The position numbers and the translations under genes are program-made. Below, in pieces: positions 26,266 through 34,511 of a stretch of DNA of 64,000 bases (positions are counted from its first letter, which is position 1; every line of letters begins with the position of its first letter). The notes below the pieces were generated by a model. The model was not told where the DNA came from. It saw nothing but the letters and a program-made list of their open reading frames with translations, and searched no databases. The stretch is from contig CAWEVI010000039.1 in assembly GCA_963812475.1 (NCBI GenBank), positions 1 through 64,000 on the forward strand, in the 5' to 3' direction. This DNA is from JAMXLO01 sp963812475. Its GTDB lineage: Bacteria; Pseudomonadota; Alphaproteobacteria; Acetobacterales; Acetobacteraceae.

Positions 26266-28377
26266 ATGAGCCGGGCGCCGCGCAAGACCGCAACGGTGGC
26301 GCCGGTTACAGCCACAGTCGAGGCGCTTACCGAGCCGGAAGCGGCGGCCGAGCTCGCTACATTGGCGCGCGAGATCGCGCATCACGATCGTCTGTACCAC
26401 GAGCAGGACGCACCGGAGATCACCGACGCGGAGTACGATGCGCTGCGGCGGCGCAACGACGCGATCGAGGCACGCTTCCCGGAACTGATCCGCGCGGACT
26501 CGCCCTCCAACCGCGTCGGCGGCGCACCGGAAAGCGGCTTTGCCAAGGTCCGCCACCGAGTACCGATGCTTTCACTCGACAACGCGATGCACGCGGAGGA
26601 ATTCGCCGAATTCTGCACCCGCGCGCGCCGGTTCGTCCGCTTGGCTGTCGATGCACCGCTCGCGTTCGTGGCGGAACCGAAGATCGACGGGCTGTCGATC
26701 AACCTCACCTACGAACATGGCCGCTTCGTGCGTGGGGCAACGCGCGGGGATGGCGCCGAAGGCGAGGACGTCACGACCAACCTGCGCACCATGGATTCGA
26801 TTCCCGACAAACTGAAGGGCCACGCGCCGGCACTGATCGAGGTTCGCGGCGAAGTGTTCATGACCAAGGCGGATTTTCTCAAGCTGAACGAGGCGCAGGC
26901 GAACGCGGGTCAGAAGATCTTCGCCAATCCGCGCAACGCCGCAGCCGGCAGCCTGCGTCAGCTCGATGCGCGCATCACCGCGGCAAGACCGCTGTCGCTG
27001 TTCGCCTATGCGCAGGGCGAATCGAGCGAGCCGGTCGCGGATACCCATTGGCACTTTCTGCGACGTTTGCGCGACTGGGGATTCCAGGTGAACCCGCTGT
27101 CGCGACATCTGAAGAGCGAGACCGAGGCGGCCGACTTCCAGGCGCAGATCGCGCTGGAACGCTCGGGTCTCGGCTACGACATCGATGGCGTGGTTTACAA
27201 GATCGACGACCTGACGCTGCAACGCCGGCTGGGTTTCGTCGGCCGCGCGCCGCGCTGGGCGATCGCCTGGAAGTTCCCTGCCGAGCAGGCAATGACCGTG
27301 TTGCAGGATATCCGCATCCAGGTCGGCCGCACCGGAGCGCTCACGCCAGTCGCACGGCTGGAGCCGGTAAACGTCGGCGGCGTGCTGGTGCAGAATGCGA
27401 CCCTGCACAACGAGGACGAGATCGCGCGCAAGGACATCCGGATCGGCGACACGGTGGTGTTGCAGCGCGCCGGCGACGTGATTCCGCAGATCGTCTCGGT
27501 GTTTCTGGAGCGGAGACCAAAAGAGACAAAGCCATACGCGTTTCCCGACATTTGTCCGGTGTGCGGCAGCCATGCGGCGCGACCGCCCGGCGAGGTCGTG
27601 CGGCGCTGCACTGGCGGTCTGATCTGTGCGGCGCAACGCGTGGAGCGGCTGATCCATTTCGTCTCCCGACCGGCCTTCGACATCGACGGTCTCGGAGAGA
27701 AAACCATCCGCGAATTCTACGATGAAGGCTGGCTGCACAGCCCGGCCGATCTGTTCCATCTGCCGAAGCGCGAGGCAGAGATCGCCGCCCGTGAAGGCTG
27801 GGGCAAAGTGTCGGCGCGCAACCTCGCGCGGGCTATCGAAGCGCGCAGGCATATCCCGCTCGCCCGCTTCATCTATGCACTCGGCATCCGTCGCATCGGC
27901 GAGTCGAACGCCAAACTGCTCGCCCGCCACTTCGGCAGTTTCGCGAACTGGCGCGGCGAGATGCTGGCCGCGACCGAGCCGGGTTCGGAGTCGCGCGCGG
28001 AGCTGGACAGCATCATCGGCATCGGTCGCGCGATTGCGGAGGAGCTTGCCGACTTCTTCGCGGAGGAGCGCAACATCAAACTGCTTGACGAACTGACAGC
28101 CGAGCTGACGATCGAAGATGCGGCACCGGCCGAAACGACGGACAGCGAGGTTGCCGGCAAGGTCGTGGTGTTTACCGGCACGCTGGAGACCATGACGCGG
28201 CCCGAGGCGAAGGCGCGGGCCGAGGCGCTGGGTGCGAAAGTCACTGACAGCGTCTCGAAGAGGACCGACCTGGTAGTGGTCGGCGCGGATGCCGGGTCCA
28301 AGGCACGCAAGGCGACCGAGCTTGGCGTGCGCACCGTCACCGAGGCGGAATGGCGGGATCTCGCCGGCCTGGGGTAG
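26266..28377 (+). CDS. ligA: NAD-dependent DNA ligase LigA
   Basis: Seals nicks in replication and repair using NAD. The 703-residue protein has the Ia domain (HDRLYHEQDAPEITDAEYDAL), the adenylation motif EPKIDGLS with catalytic Lys139, ATRGDGAEGEDVT, the OB fold, a four-Cys zinc finger (CPVCGS...RCTGGLIC), the helix-hairpin-helix region and a C-terminal BRCT domain (about 625-703). The last 174 coding bases are repeated almost exactly at 34.2-34.4 kb, suggesting that foreign DNA joined the chromosome at this gene's 3' end and left it intact. Confidence 0.97.
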   Translation: MSRAPRKTATVAPVTATVEALTEPEAAAELATLAREIAHHDRLYHEQDAPEITDAEYDALRRRNDAIEARFPELIRADSPSNRVGGAPESGFAKVRHRVPMLSLDNAMHAEEFAEFCTRARRFVRLAVDAPLAFVAEPKIDGLSINLTYEHGRFVRGATRGDGAEGEDVTTNLRTMDSIPDKLKGHAPALIEVRGEVFMTKADFLKLNEAQANAGQKIFANPRNAAAGSLRQLDARITAARPLSLFAYAQGESSEPVADTHWHFLRRLRDWGFQVNPLSRHLKSETEAADFQAQIALERSGLGYDIDGVVYKIDDLTLQRRLGFVGRAPRWAIAWKFPAEQAMTVLQDIRIQVGRTGALTPVARLEPVNVGGVLVQNATLHNEDEIARKDIRIGDTVVLQRAGDVIPQIVSVFLERRPKETKPYAFPDICPVCGSHAARPPGEVVRRCTGGLICAAQRVERLIHFVSRPAFDIDGLGEKTIREFYDEGWLHSPADLFHLPKREAEIAAREGWGKVSARNLARAIEARRHIPLARFIYALGIRRIGESNAKLLARHFGSFANWRGEMLAATEPGSESRAELDSIIGIGRAIAEELADFFAEERNIKLLDELTAELTIEDAAPAETTDSEVAGKVVVFTGTLETMTRPEAKARAEALGAKVTDSVSKRTDLVVVGADAGSKARKATELGVRTVTEAEWRDLAGLG
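28201..28374 (+). repeat. Left copy of 174-bp direct repeat (ligA 3' end)
   Basis: Pairs with 34227-34400. The two copies are the same length without gaps and differ at 5 positions by my count. Both end at the ligA stop codon (TAG here, TAA in the other copy). This is a candidate left junction of the accessory segment. Confidence 0.8.
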
Positions 28378-28430
28378 GCCTGCCGCGCGCGATGAAAGGC
28401 TGCCGTCTCGAGGGCCATCAGCCGTGGGGT

Positions 28431-29070
28431 TCAGGGCGGGCCGGTGCTGGGAGGCGCCAAGGCGGGTCCGGGCGCCGCCGCCTGCGTAGCGGGTGCCTCG
28501 GGCGGAGGCTGTAGCGGAAATACGCGGTCGAGGATGTCGCGCAGCAGCCGGGCGAGGCTGACGCCGAACTCGCGCATTGCCTGCTGCACGTCCCGCCACA
28601 GCGGATGGCTCGGCAGGATGCCGAGGTCGCGGTAGATATCGGCAATGACGGCGCCGATGGGCCGGCGGCGGACGAGGGCGGCAATCTGCTCGGCCGTGGG
28701 CAGGTGGGCGAGATCGCGGATCGGAAGCCTCGGCAGGCGAGGAGGCGGGCGGCCTGGGCTTGGGCGCGGGTCGGGCCGTGCGCGGCCTTGGTTCCTTGTC
28801 CAGCCAGGCGGCGCGGCGGAGCACGCGCGCTTCAAGCGCCTGGGCGAGGCGCAGGCCGCGGGCGATGCGCGCGAAGATCACCGCAAGATCGGCGGTGCCG
28901 AAGCCGGTTCTGGCGAAGCTGGGATCGGCGGCGACGCGCTGGCGGACCGTGGCTGCGAGTGCCGTGCCGTAGTCGATCAGCTTGCGGATGAGGGAGAGCA
29001 GGCGGCCGGAGCGACTGGGCTGAGGGTCGGGCTGGGTGGTTGGTTGTGAGGGGGCGGCTGTGGCGGGCAT
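28431..29070 (-). pseudogene. Conserved hypothetical protein, frameshifted
   Basis: Two reading frames make one protein. The N-terminal part starts at the ATG at 29070 (MPATAAPSQPTTQPDPQPSR) and runs through LLSLIRKLIDYGTALAATVR and GFGTADLAVIFARIARGL to a Pro/Arg-rich linker. The C-terminal part continues in another frame with RLPIRDLAHLPTAEQIAALV and RRRPIGAVIADIYRDLGI and stops at 28431. One indel between about 28700 and 28775 in a GC-rich run separates them. From memory, similar uncharacterised proteins are frequent and sometimes multicopy in Acetobacteraceae; this was not checked. Function is unknown. The gene converges on ligA. Confidence 0.6.
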
Positions 29071-29355
29071 GGACGGAACAAGAACACAGGTTGCGGGCCG
29101 ATGTCAAGAGATACTCACGTTGGTAGTTAGTCTAGCTAACCGAAGAACGGCATGGCGCTGGATACCCGGCCAAGCCTAGTGTTCCCGCAACTTGATGCGG
29201 GAGCGGCGACGGAGTCTGTTCTTCTAGCCCCGGTCCGGTGGGAGCGGCGCGAACTCACGCTCGCCATCCGACCACTCGGCGTGGCGGGCCTGGGGGAAGG
29301 AGCCGCAGGCTCGCGGATCGCGGTGCCGCGAGAGTGCGAGATCACGCGCGCACCG

Positions 29356-29475
29356 ATTGCTTTCGCGAAGATTGGTCGGATTCGTGGTGATGCCGACGAT
29401 CTCGCCACTATCCGCGCCAAGTTGCCGGTCAGGATGCGTGGGCAAACTTAGGTCGTCCAGCCAAACCGAGCGCGT
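29356..29475 (-). pseudogene. Transaldolase N-terminal remnant
   Basis: About 40 codons read TRSVWLDDLSLPTHPDRQL and then SGEIVGITTNPTNLRESN, matching the start of transaldolases (SVWLDDLSRP..., GITTNPTIF...). No catalytic lysine region or barrel remains and there is no proper start. It lies just downstream of the HAD gene on the same strand, so the two were probably neighbours in an intact sugar-phosphate locus. The rest of 29071-29503 shows nothing I recognise. Confidence 0.55.
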
Positions 29476-29503
29476 TGCGGCAGTCAAAACCAAAGCTTGC
29501 GCA

Positions 29504-30190
29504 TCAGGACTCGTGTCTGGTGATGCGCCCGGGTGCCAATGGGGACGCGCCGAAGCAGGCGAGCAACGCACTGGGCCCGGGATATACGGCAATGCAGCCT
29601 GCTTTTCGGAGGTCGGCTTCGTTGAAGCCGCCGCATAGCATGCCAATAGTGGGAATTCCGGCTTTGCCAGCCGCTTCGGCATCATAGGGGGTATCGCCGA
29701 TCGCGACAGCCTCGGACCCTGCAATACCCAGTTTCTTCAGTGCGACCTGAAAGATGTCTGGCGCCGGCTTGGACTGCTCGGCATCCTCGGACGAGGTCGC
29801 GATGTCGACGAGGTCCTGGATGCCGGCGATATCGAAATAGACGACAAGTTCGCTGGCCTTTGCGGAAGACGCGACGGCAACCTTCAGGCCAGCTTCACGC
29901 ACGCGTCGCAACAACTCGGGGACCGCGGAGAATGGCCGCACGAGAGGAAGGTATTTCGATCTAAACAGCTTCCCACGCCATTCCTCCATCTCCGCGCCAT
30001 GATCGCTCTGATCAGCCTCGGACAGGAACACCGGAATGAGCTGGTCACCCCCTTTGCCAATCTGACTACGAGCTTGTTCGAAGGTCACCGGGTGACCAAA
30101 CTTGATCAGTGCCTCCTGCCATGCGCTCGCGTGCAAGTCGACGGAGTTGACCAGGGTTCCGTCGACATCGAAAATGGCGGCTTGGGGCAT
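29504..30190 (-). CDS. HAD-superfamily phosphatase
   Basis: A 228-residue haloacid-dehalogenase hydrolase of the phosphoglycolate phosphatase/beta-phosphoglucomutase-like group. Motif I is FDVDGTLVNSVD (nucleophile Asp), motif II is VASSAKA, motif III is the Lys in SKPAPDIFQVAL, and motif IV is AIGDTPYDAEAA. A helical cap follows motif I. The ATG at 30190 (MPQAAIFDVDG) is chosen; an ATG at 30208 adds six residues. The substrate is unknown; the adjacent transaldolase remnant hints at sugar phosphates (inference). Confidence 0.88.
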   Translation of the reverse strand: MPQAAIFDVDGTLVNSVDLHASAWQEALIKFGHPVTFEQARSQIGKGGDQLIPVFLSEADQSDHGAEMEEWRGKLFRSKYLPLVRPFSAVPELLRRVREAGLKVAVASSAKASELVVYFDIAGIQDLVDIATSSEDAEQSKPAPDIFQVALKKLGIAGSEAVAIGDTPYDAEAAGKAGIPTIGMLCGGFNEADLRKAGCIAVYPGPSALLACFGASPLAPGRITRHES

Positions 30191-30208
30191 TCGCGCTCCT
30201 GAGTGCAT

Positions 30209-30496
30209 CGGACATGGCCCTCCACTGCCGCGGCCGCAAGCTGCGACAGGCTAGAACGTGTTGCACGCACCCGTGACGGCAGACCCGGCGATCACGGCTT
30301 GGTTCGCTCGACGCACCATAACGCAGCCCAACGTTGCCGAGTGGTTCGCCAAATGCTGCGGTGACGATGCCCTGCGGCCAGTCGTCCCGCCTCGCTCGAA
30401 AGCGATGAATTGCGTACGCCGTTGCGTTGGACCCAGCGTTCACAGCCATTCCACGATCACTGTCCCAGCGTCGCTGCTGCCAAATTGAAAAAATCG
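30209..30496. other. Intergenic stretch without recognised gene
   Basis: Several short open frames exist on both strands here, but none shows family motifs, a good ribosome-binding site, or continuity with neighbours. Nothing supportable was found. Confidence 0.5.
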
Positions 30497-30949
30497 TCAT
30501 GCTGGGCCGTCGCCCGCATCGCTCGGGGCCGGGTCTTTCGCGAATTGCACGGCATCCGCTATGGGCGCCAGCCAGTGTTCCCGGCGAATTGTCCATCCTT
30601 CACGGGTCGGGCGGAGATCGCCGGGGGCGTCGTCGAACGCCCCGATCATGACCTCCGCGATTGCTTCGGATAGGTGGAATACGCGCGATCCGCAGGCGGG
30701 ACAAAAGCTGCGCCCTTTGAAGACTCGGGCCTGACCGGCCGAGGTAAAGGCCGAGCGCGGCCAATCCGCGTAGAAGACAAAGGCGGCTCCGGTCGCCTTG
30801 CGGCGATCAGCACAATGGCATGTGCCCACCACCAGCGGTTCGCCGCGCACGGAGAAGCGCACGGCACCACAAAGGCAGCCGCCGCCGCGCACGCGGACGG
30901 CCTGCTGGTCGAAGCCAGCATCACGTGACCTGTTGGGTTGCTCCACCAT
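30497..30949 (-). CDS. GFA/CENP-V family zinc protein (copy 1)
   Basis: A 150-residue protein of the glutathione-dependent formaldehyde-activating (GFA) fold. Zinc-binding cysteines are visible in GGCLCGAVRF, GTCHCADRR (a usual Cys replaced by Asp-Arg) and FCPACGSRVFHL. Family members include Gfa and many proteins of unknown substrate. The ATG at 30949 gives MVEQPNRSRD before the domain; the frame remains open further upstream without homology. It is one of three divergent GFA genes in the window, two of them inside the accessory segment. Confidence 0.8.
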   Translation of the reverse strand: MVEQPNRSRDAGFDQQAVRVRGGGCLCGAVRFSVRGEPLVVGTCHCADRRKATGAAFVFYADWPRSAFTSAGQARVFKGRSFCPACGSRVFHLSEAIAEVMIGAFDDAPGDLRPTREGWTIRREHWLAPIADAVQFAKDPAPSDAGDGPA

Positions 30950-31165
30950 CTCGGGTTGCTCCGCCAAGTGCCATGGGGGCGCAGCCGCCCTCAGTGGAGA
31001 AACGCCAAAATTCGAGAGCGGTTGCGACATCACTATGATCGAGATGATCGAGCGCGTCGTCGACGTCCGACCGGACGACGCGAAAGTCAAGAAATTCGCG
31101 CACCTCCCTTGCTCCTTGAAAACATGGCGCTTTCTCCGCGCATAAATCAGGCGCATAAGTGGGGC

Positions 31166-31723
31166 ATGATTTACGGCTACGCGCGGGTATCGACGGACGG
31201 GCAGAGCGTGACGGCACAGGTGGCCGCCTTGACGGCCGCCGCAGCCGTCAGGGTGTTCCGCGAGATAGCGAGTGGAGCCAAGACCGACCGAGCGCAGCTT
31301 CGCAAGGTGCTGGCTGCGCTCGATGAGGGCGACGTGTTGATGGTGACGCGGCTTGATCGGCTGGCGCGATCGACCCGCGACTTGCTCAATACCCTCGGGG
31401 CGATCGCTGCTCGGGGAGCTGGTTTCCGATCGCTGGGCGACACCTGGGCGGACACAACCACGGCGCACGGGCGGCTGATGCTAACCGTGCTGGGCGGGCT
31501 GGCGGAGTTCGAGCGCGAGTTGATCCACGTCCGCACGTCGGAGGGCCGGAAGCGGGCGCAGGCGGCGGGCGTAAAGATGGGCCGACCGCCGAAGCTCACG
31601 CCATTTCAGCAACGCGAGGCCCGGAAGCGGCTCGCCGCAGGCGAAGGCCCGCGCACCATTGGCCGCAGCTACGGGGTTCACCGATCCACCATTGAGCGGC
31701 TGCTGCCGGTAGAGGCGGCGTAG
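31166..31723 (+). CDS. Small serine recombinase (resolvase/invertase family)
   Basis: A 185-residue site-specific recombinase. The catalytic domain begins YGYARVSTDGQS, with nucleophile Ser9 and Arg7, and contains LDRLARSTRDLLNTL and GGLAEFERELIHVRTSEGRKRA. A C-terminal helix-turn-helix (EGPRTIGRSYGVHRSTIERLL) binds DNA. The length is that of Hin/Gin/Tn3-type enzymes, not large integrases. It may drive mobility or inversion of the segment; no obvious pair of inverted sites was located. It is followed 15 bp later by the HEPN gene with AAGGAG, so the three genes likely form one operon. Confidence 0.92.
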   Translation: MIYGYARVSTDGQSVTAQVAALTAAAAVRVFREIASGAKTDRAQLRKVLAALDEGDVLMVTRLDRLARSTRDLLNTLGAIAARGAGFRSLGDTWADTTTAHGRLMLTVLGGLAEFERELIHVRTSEGRKRAQAAGVKMGRPPKLTPFQQREARKRLAAGEGPRTIGRSYGVHRSTIERLLPVEAA

Positions 31724-31738
31724 TCGAAGGAGCAACTT

Positions 31739-32533
31739 TTGGCGAAGTCCAGATTCAGCGCCTGCCCTGCGTCCGAGCGGCTGGCCTTCGCAAAAGCCCG
31801 CGCGGACAAGCTTGTGCACCACATCGTGCCTTTGTTCCTGATGCACGAGTCGAACGCCGTGGTTATCTATTCGCAGAAGCTTTCCGAGCAAATCCCGCGT
31901 TCGTATGCAGCTCACGCCTTCAACCAGTTTCAGCGCAGCATGCACCTTTTCGAACTCGTCCGCCTTTGCGCGTTGTGTGACGGGCCGCGGGACGACCGGG
32001 AAAGCATACCCACGATCATCGCCCTGTTTAACGAACCCGAGCTGATCGACCAGCTCGTGGTCGAAGCACACGCTTTCCATGCGAACGAGGTGCCGCCTGA
32101 CACCGTTGACGGTGAGAGCGCTAGCAAATGGTGGCAGGGAGACCGAAAGGCGTGCGCCGACTTGGTTGCGGCGACCATCCGCGAAAAGCTGTCCTTTGCC
32201 GTCACCAAGGCGGAGGAAATTCTCGCTACGCCGCAACTGAAAGCCCTGATGGACTTCCGCAATAGCTACATAGCGCACAACCTCGACCTGCCCGACCCGT
32301 CCGGCGACGGCGAGGGGAGTGTTGAGAAATTCAAATATGGCGACGAAACTTTCGTCCTCGATGCAACTGTGAGCATTGCCGACGCCCTTCACCACGGCCT
32401 GAACCGCACCGGATTTGACTGGAATGGATCGCGCGACATGGCGCGAAGGAACGCACAGGCTCTTTGGGATCATTGCACGTTTCAGATTCCGGTTCGCCCG
32501 CCCCGGCGAATCCCTCCGGCAGCCTCCGCATGA
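31739..32533 (+). CDS. HEPN-domain protein, AbiU2-like
   Basis: A 264-residue all-helical protein. The segment DFRNSYIAHNLDL contains Arg174 and His180, an R-x5-H arrangement as in HEPN RNase toxins, and the preceding helices (AHAFNQFQRSMHLFELVRLCALCD) resemble the AbiU2-type HEPN family linked with abortive infection. Assignment is from motif and fold pattern only. A TTG start at 31739 is supported by AAGGAG 6 bases upstream. The stop overlaps the ATG of the next gene by 4 bases, implying coupled expression with the HNH-type protein. A role in phage defence is inference. Confidence 0.6.
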   Translation: MAKSRFSACPASERLAFAKARADKLVHHIVPLFLMHESNAVVIYSQKLSEQIPRSYAAHAFNQFQRSMHLFELVRLCALCDGPRDDRESIPTIIALFNEPELIDQLVVEAHAFHANEVPPDTVDGESASKWWQGDRKACADLVAATIREKLSFAVTKAEEILATPQLKALMDFRNSYIAHNLDLPDPSGDGEGSVEKFKYGDETFVLDATVSIADALHHGLNRTGFDWNGSRDMARRNAQALWDHCTFQIPVRPPRRIPPAASA

Positions 32534-33288
32534 AAACGCCGCGGCCCTGTTGGATTTGCGGCGATCCCGCTGACACCGACGAGCACCGGCGGAAGCGGAG
32601 CGATCTAGTTGCCCGATATGGGGCGAGCTGGACGCCGGAGCAGCAGCCGTTCGTCATTCGCGGCGACGGCAGCAGCCGGTGGACGAGGATACAAGGCCCG
32701 AACGACCGGAGGAATTTTTACGAGCGGATGCTGTGCGGCCCGTGCAACAACGCCCGGACACAGCCGTTCGACCAAGCCTATCAGCAGTTTTCCGGCTGGG
32801 TTCTTGTCTCGGCCGCGACCCTACATGAGAAGGATGCAATCGACTTCGCCGATATTTTCGGCGATGCGTTCCGTGAAAACAGCCTCGATCTTGTGCGCTA
32901 TTTTGCAAAGAGCCTCGGCTGTCGCATCGCTCACGCCGACCTCGAGCCGCCGACAATGCTGCGGCAGATTCTCACCGACGCGGGTCGCACAGATACCAAG
33001 CCACTCGTGGTCACGTTCGGGATCAATGAATTCTGGCGCCGCGTCGATCCCACGGGCCGGATCATCGGTGACGACTGCTTCGAAAGCTGGCCGGAGATTA
33101 CCGACAGGCCATGCTTTTCGTGGTTCCAAACGCTCGGTTATCTTGAAATTTTCTACTGGTATGACATCGCGTGGGAGGACGGCTATCCCTACGGCGGCGA
33201 GCCGAGGGGCAGCTCACGCCGGAGTGTCACCCTTGGACGCCACGACCCTTTGCCGGATGAGCCAGCAGCGACGATGGCGAAGCTATGA
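32530..33288 (+). CDS. HNH-like zinc-binding protein
   Basis: A 252-residue protein with a split four-cysteine site: CWICG (Cys7, Cys10), DEHRRKRSDL (His19) and, after about 50 residues, MLCGPCNNARTQPFD (Cys69, Cys72, Asn73/74). This C-x2-C...H...C-x2-C-N pattern is that of HNH/beta-beta-alpha zinc nucleases. The C-terminal 150 residues are not recognised. The ATG at 32530 overlaps the HEPN stop (ATGA); the frame is open upstream inside the HEPN gene. A nuclease partner of the HEPN protein is possible, but catalytic activity is not proven by sequence. Confidence 0.6.
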   Translation: MKTPRPCWICGDPADTDEHRRKRSDLVARYGASWTPEQQPFVIRGDGSSRWTRIQGPNDRRNFYERMLCGPCNNARTQPFDQAYQQFSGWVLVSAATLHEKDAIDFADIFGDAFRENSLDLVRYFAKSLGCRIAHADLEPPTMLRQILTDAGRTDTKPLVVTFGINEFWRRVDPTGRIIGDDCFESWPEITDRPCFSWFQTLGYLEIFYWYDIAWEDGYPYGGEPRGSSRRSVTLGRHDPLPDEPAATMAKL

Positions 33289-33612
33289 GCGAAAATTAGC
33301 CGTAACGGTCACGTCGGTCGGTTCATCATGGCAAAACGCTGAAGCGTCCTGAACTTTTGCCCGCATAGCGTCTTGGTTCGAAGACCCCGCGAACGGATCG
33401 GCCCCCAAAGAAACATCAGACAGGCAGCTTTCCAGAATCCCGATCATATCATCCGTGGTCGGGCCGACCTTGGGGCCGATGAGCTGGCCCGCCGGGTCGA
33501 ACGATTGGTGCGCCCGCACGCCCATCAGGGTTGTCCCCTGCCCTGCTCCGCCTAGAGGCGTATCGCGCAACCCAAGCACAATAGGGCCGCGCGATCTCGC
33601 CCAACTTACCAT
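33283..33612 (-). CDS. Hypothetical protein, doubtful
   Basis: A 109-residue frame on the minus strand fills the 378-bp gap between the HNH-like gene and a GFA gene. It starts MVSWARSRGPIVLGLRDTPL, contains VGPTTDDMIGILESC, and overlaps the end of the HNH-like gene by 6 bases. I recognise no family. It could be a real small gene, a remnant, or chance in GC-rich DNA. Confidence 0.3.
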   Translation of the reverse strand: MVSWARSRGPIVLGLRDTPLGGAGQGTTLMGVRAHQSFDPAGQLIGPKVGPTTDDMIGILESCLSDVSLGADPFAGSSNQDAMRAKVQDASAFCHDEPTDVTVTANFRS

Positions 33613-33666
33613 ATACCATGTTATCGGGCACCGACACGACAGGAGACCGAGTCCAGGAGACCAAGC

Positions 33667-34110
33667 ATGTCCCGGCCAAGAACCGGCGGATGCCTGTGCG
33701 GCGCGATCCGCTACGAAACCGTCGGAGAGCCCGTCTTCACCCTGCGCTGCCATTGCCGCGACTGCCAGCGGCAAAGCGGGGCGGCGCATGTTCCCGCTGC
33801 CCGCGTGGCCAGCGCCGGGTTTCGCATCCTCCAGGGCACGCCCAGGCGATACACCACGAAGGCAGACAGCGGCAACGAGATCGTCCGCGTCTTTTGCGGC
33901 GATTGCGGCACGCCGCTCTATGTGCAGGTTGCGACCCGCCCGGATCTGGTTGGTCTTCGGGTTTGCACCCTGGACGATCCGAGCTGGTTCCGGCCTGAGG
34001 CCGACATCTTCATGCGGAGCGCGCAGCCCTGGGATCATGACGAAACCGGCGCGCCGAAATACGATGGCTACCCGCCGGGACGATCCTATGCAGTCGTAAC
34101 TGGGCCATGA
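33667..34110 (+). CDS. GFA/CENP-V family zinc protein (copy 2)
   Basis: A 147-residue GFA-fold protein. Cysteine motifs are complete: GGCLCGAIRY (residues about 7-16), RCHCRDCQRQSGA (28-40) and FCGDCGTPLY (about 78-87), giving two zinc sites. The substrate is unknown; the founding family member handles S-hydroxymethylglutathione. The ATG at 33667 follows CAGGAGA. It is more canonical than copy 1. It lies at the right end of the accessory segment, next to the ligA remnant. Confidence 0.88.
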   Translation: MSRPRTGGCLCGAIRYETVGEPVFTLRCHCRDCQRQSGAAHVPAARVASAGFRILQGTPRRYTTKADSGNEIVRVFCGDCGTPLYVQVATRPDLVGLRVCTLDDPSWFRPEADIFMRSAQPWDHDETGAPKYDGYPPGRSYAVVTGP

Positions 34111-34167
34111 GCGGCGCGGTGCCATGGCACGTTGCCAAGTAGTGTCGCCGCGCGAGCGCAGATGGCT

Positions 34168-34403
34168 GACAGCGAGGTCGCCGGCAAGACACTGGTGGTC
34201 ACCGGCATCCAAGAGACGAGTCTCGCCCCGAGGCGAAGGGGCAGGCCGAGGCGCTGGGTGCGAAAGTCACTGACAGCGTCTCGAAGAGGACCGACCTGGT
34301 GGTGGTCGGCGCGGACGCCGGGTCCAAGGCACGCAAGGCGACCGAGCTTGGCGTGCGCACCGTCACCGAGGCGGAATGGCGGGATCTCGCCGGCCTGGGA
34401 TAA
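34168..34403 (+). pseudogene. ligA 3'-end remnant (BRCT domain)
   Basis: The sequence corresponds to the ligA BRCT region (28141-28377). The first 59 bases are clearly diverged and one base shorter than the 60 in ligA, which breaks the frame near 34220. The last 174 bases are nearly identical and end with TAA. No upstream ligA sequence remains. It is a leftover of a second ligA end, either the original chromosomal one or one brought by recombination. Confidence 0.85.
34227..34400 (+). repeat. Right copy of 174-bp direct repeat (ligA 3' end)
   Basis: Partner of 28201-28374 in the same orientation. Identity falls sharply just upstream of 34227, so the boundary of the near-identical tract is distinct. 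This is a candidate right junction of the accessory segment. Confidence 0.8.
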
Positions 34404-34511
34404 TAATTTCGTGGAGTGTGGACTAAATCACAGCCAGTGCCGCATCGCTCATCGGATAACGCTCCCGAATGCAGCGGCGGAGTTCGTCGCTTGCCATTGA
34501 AGGGGGATGGA

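Larger units (their letters stand above)
28378..34226. mobile_element. Putative integrated accessory segment downstream of ligA
   Basis: About 5.85 kb lie between two direct copies of the ligA 3' end. The contents are accessory: a small serine recombinase, a HEPN-type and an HNH-type protein, a HAD phosphatase, two GFA-family proteins, a transaldolase remnant and a frameshifted hypothetical gene. The mixed strands and decay contrast with the ordered genes before it. No flanking tRNA or tyrosine integrase was found. It may be an island inserted at ligA or the product of recombination with a diverged relative. Confidence 0.5.

Noticed and set aside
26572..29070. Minus-strand frame of over 800 codons opposite ligA
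   Set aside because: Only its first about 110 codons (down to about 28740) look like a real protein; the rest is antisense to ligA and is open because of high GC content.
33613..34212. Extension of the 33.3-kb minus-strand frame across the GFA gene
   Set aside because: It is antisense to the well-supported GFA gene; only the part outside that gene was kept as a doubtful frame.
28378..34403. tRNA gene or tyrosine integrase at the island ends
   Set aside because: No T-loop-like motif or integrase signature was found near either junction.
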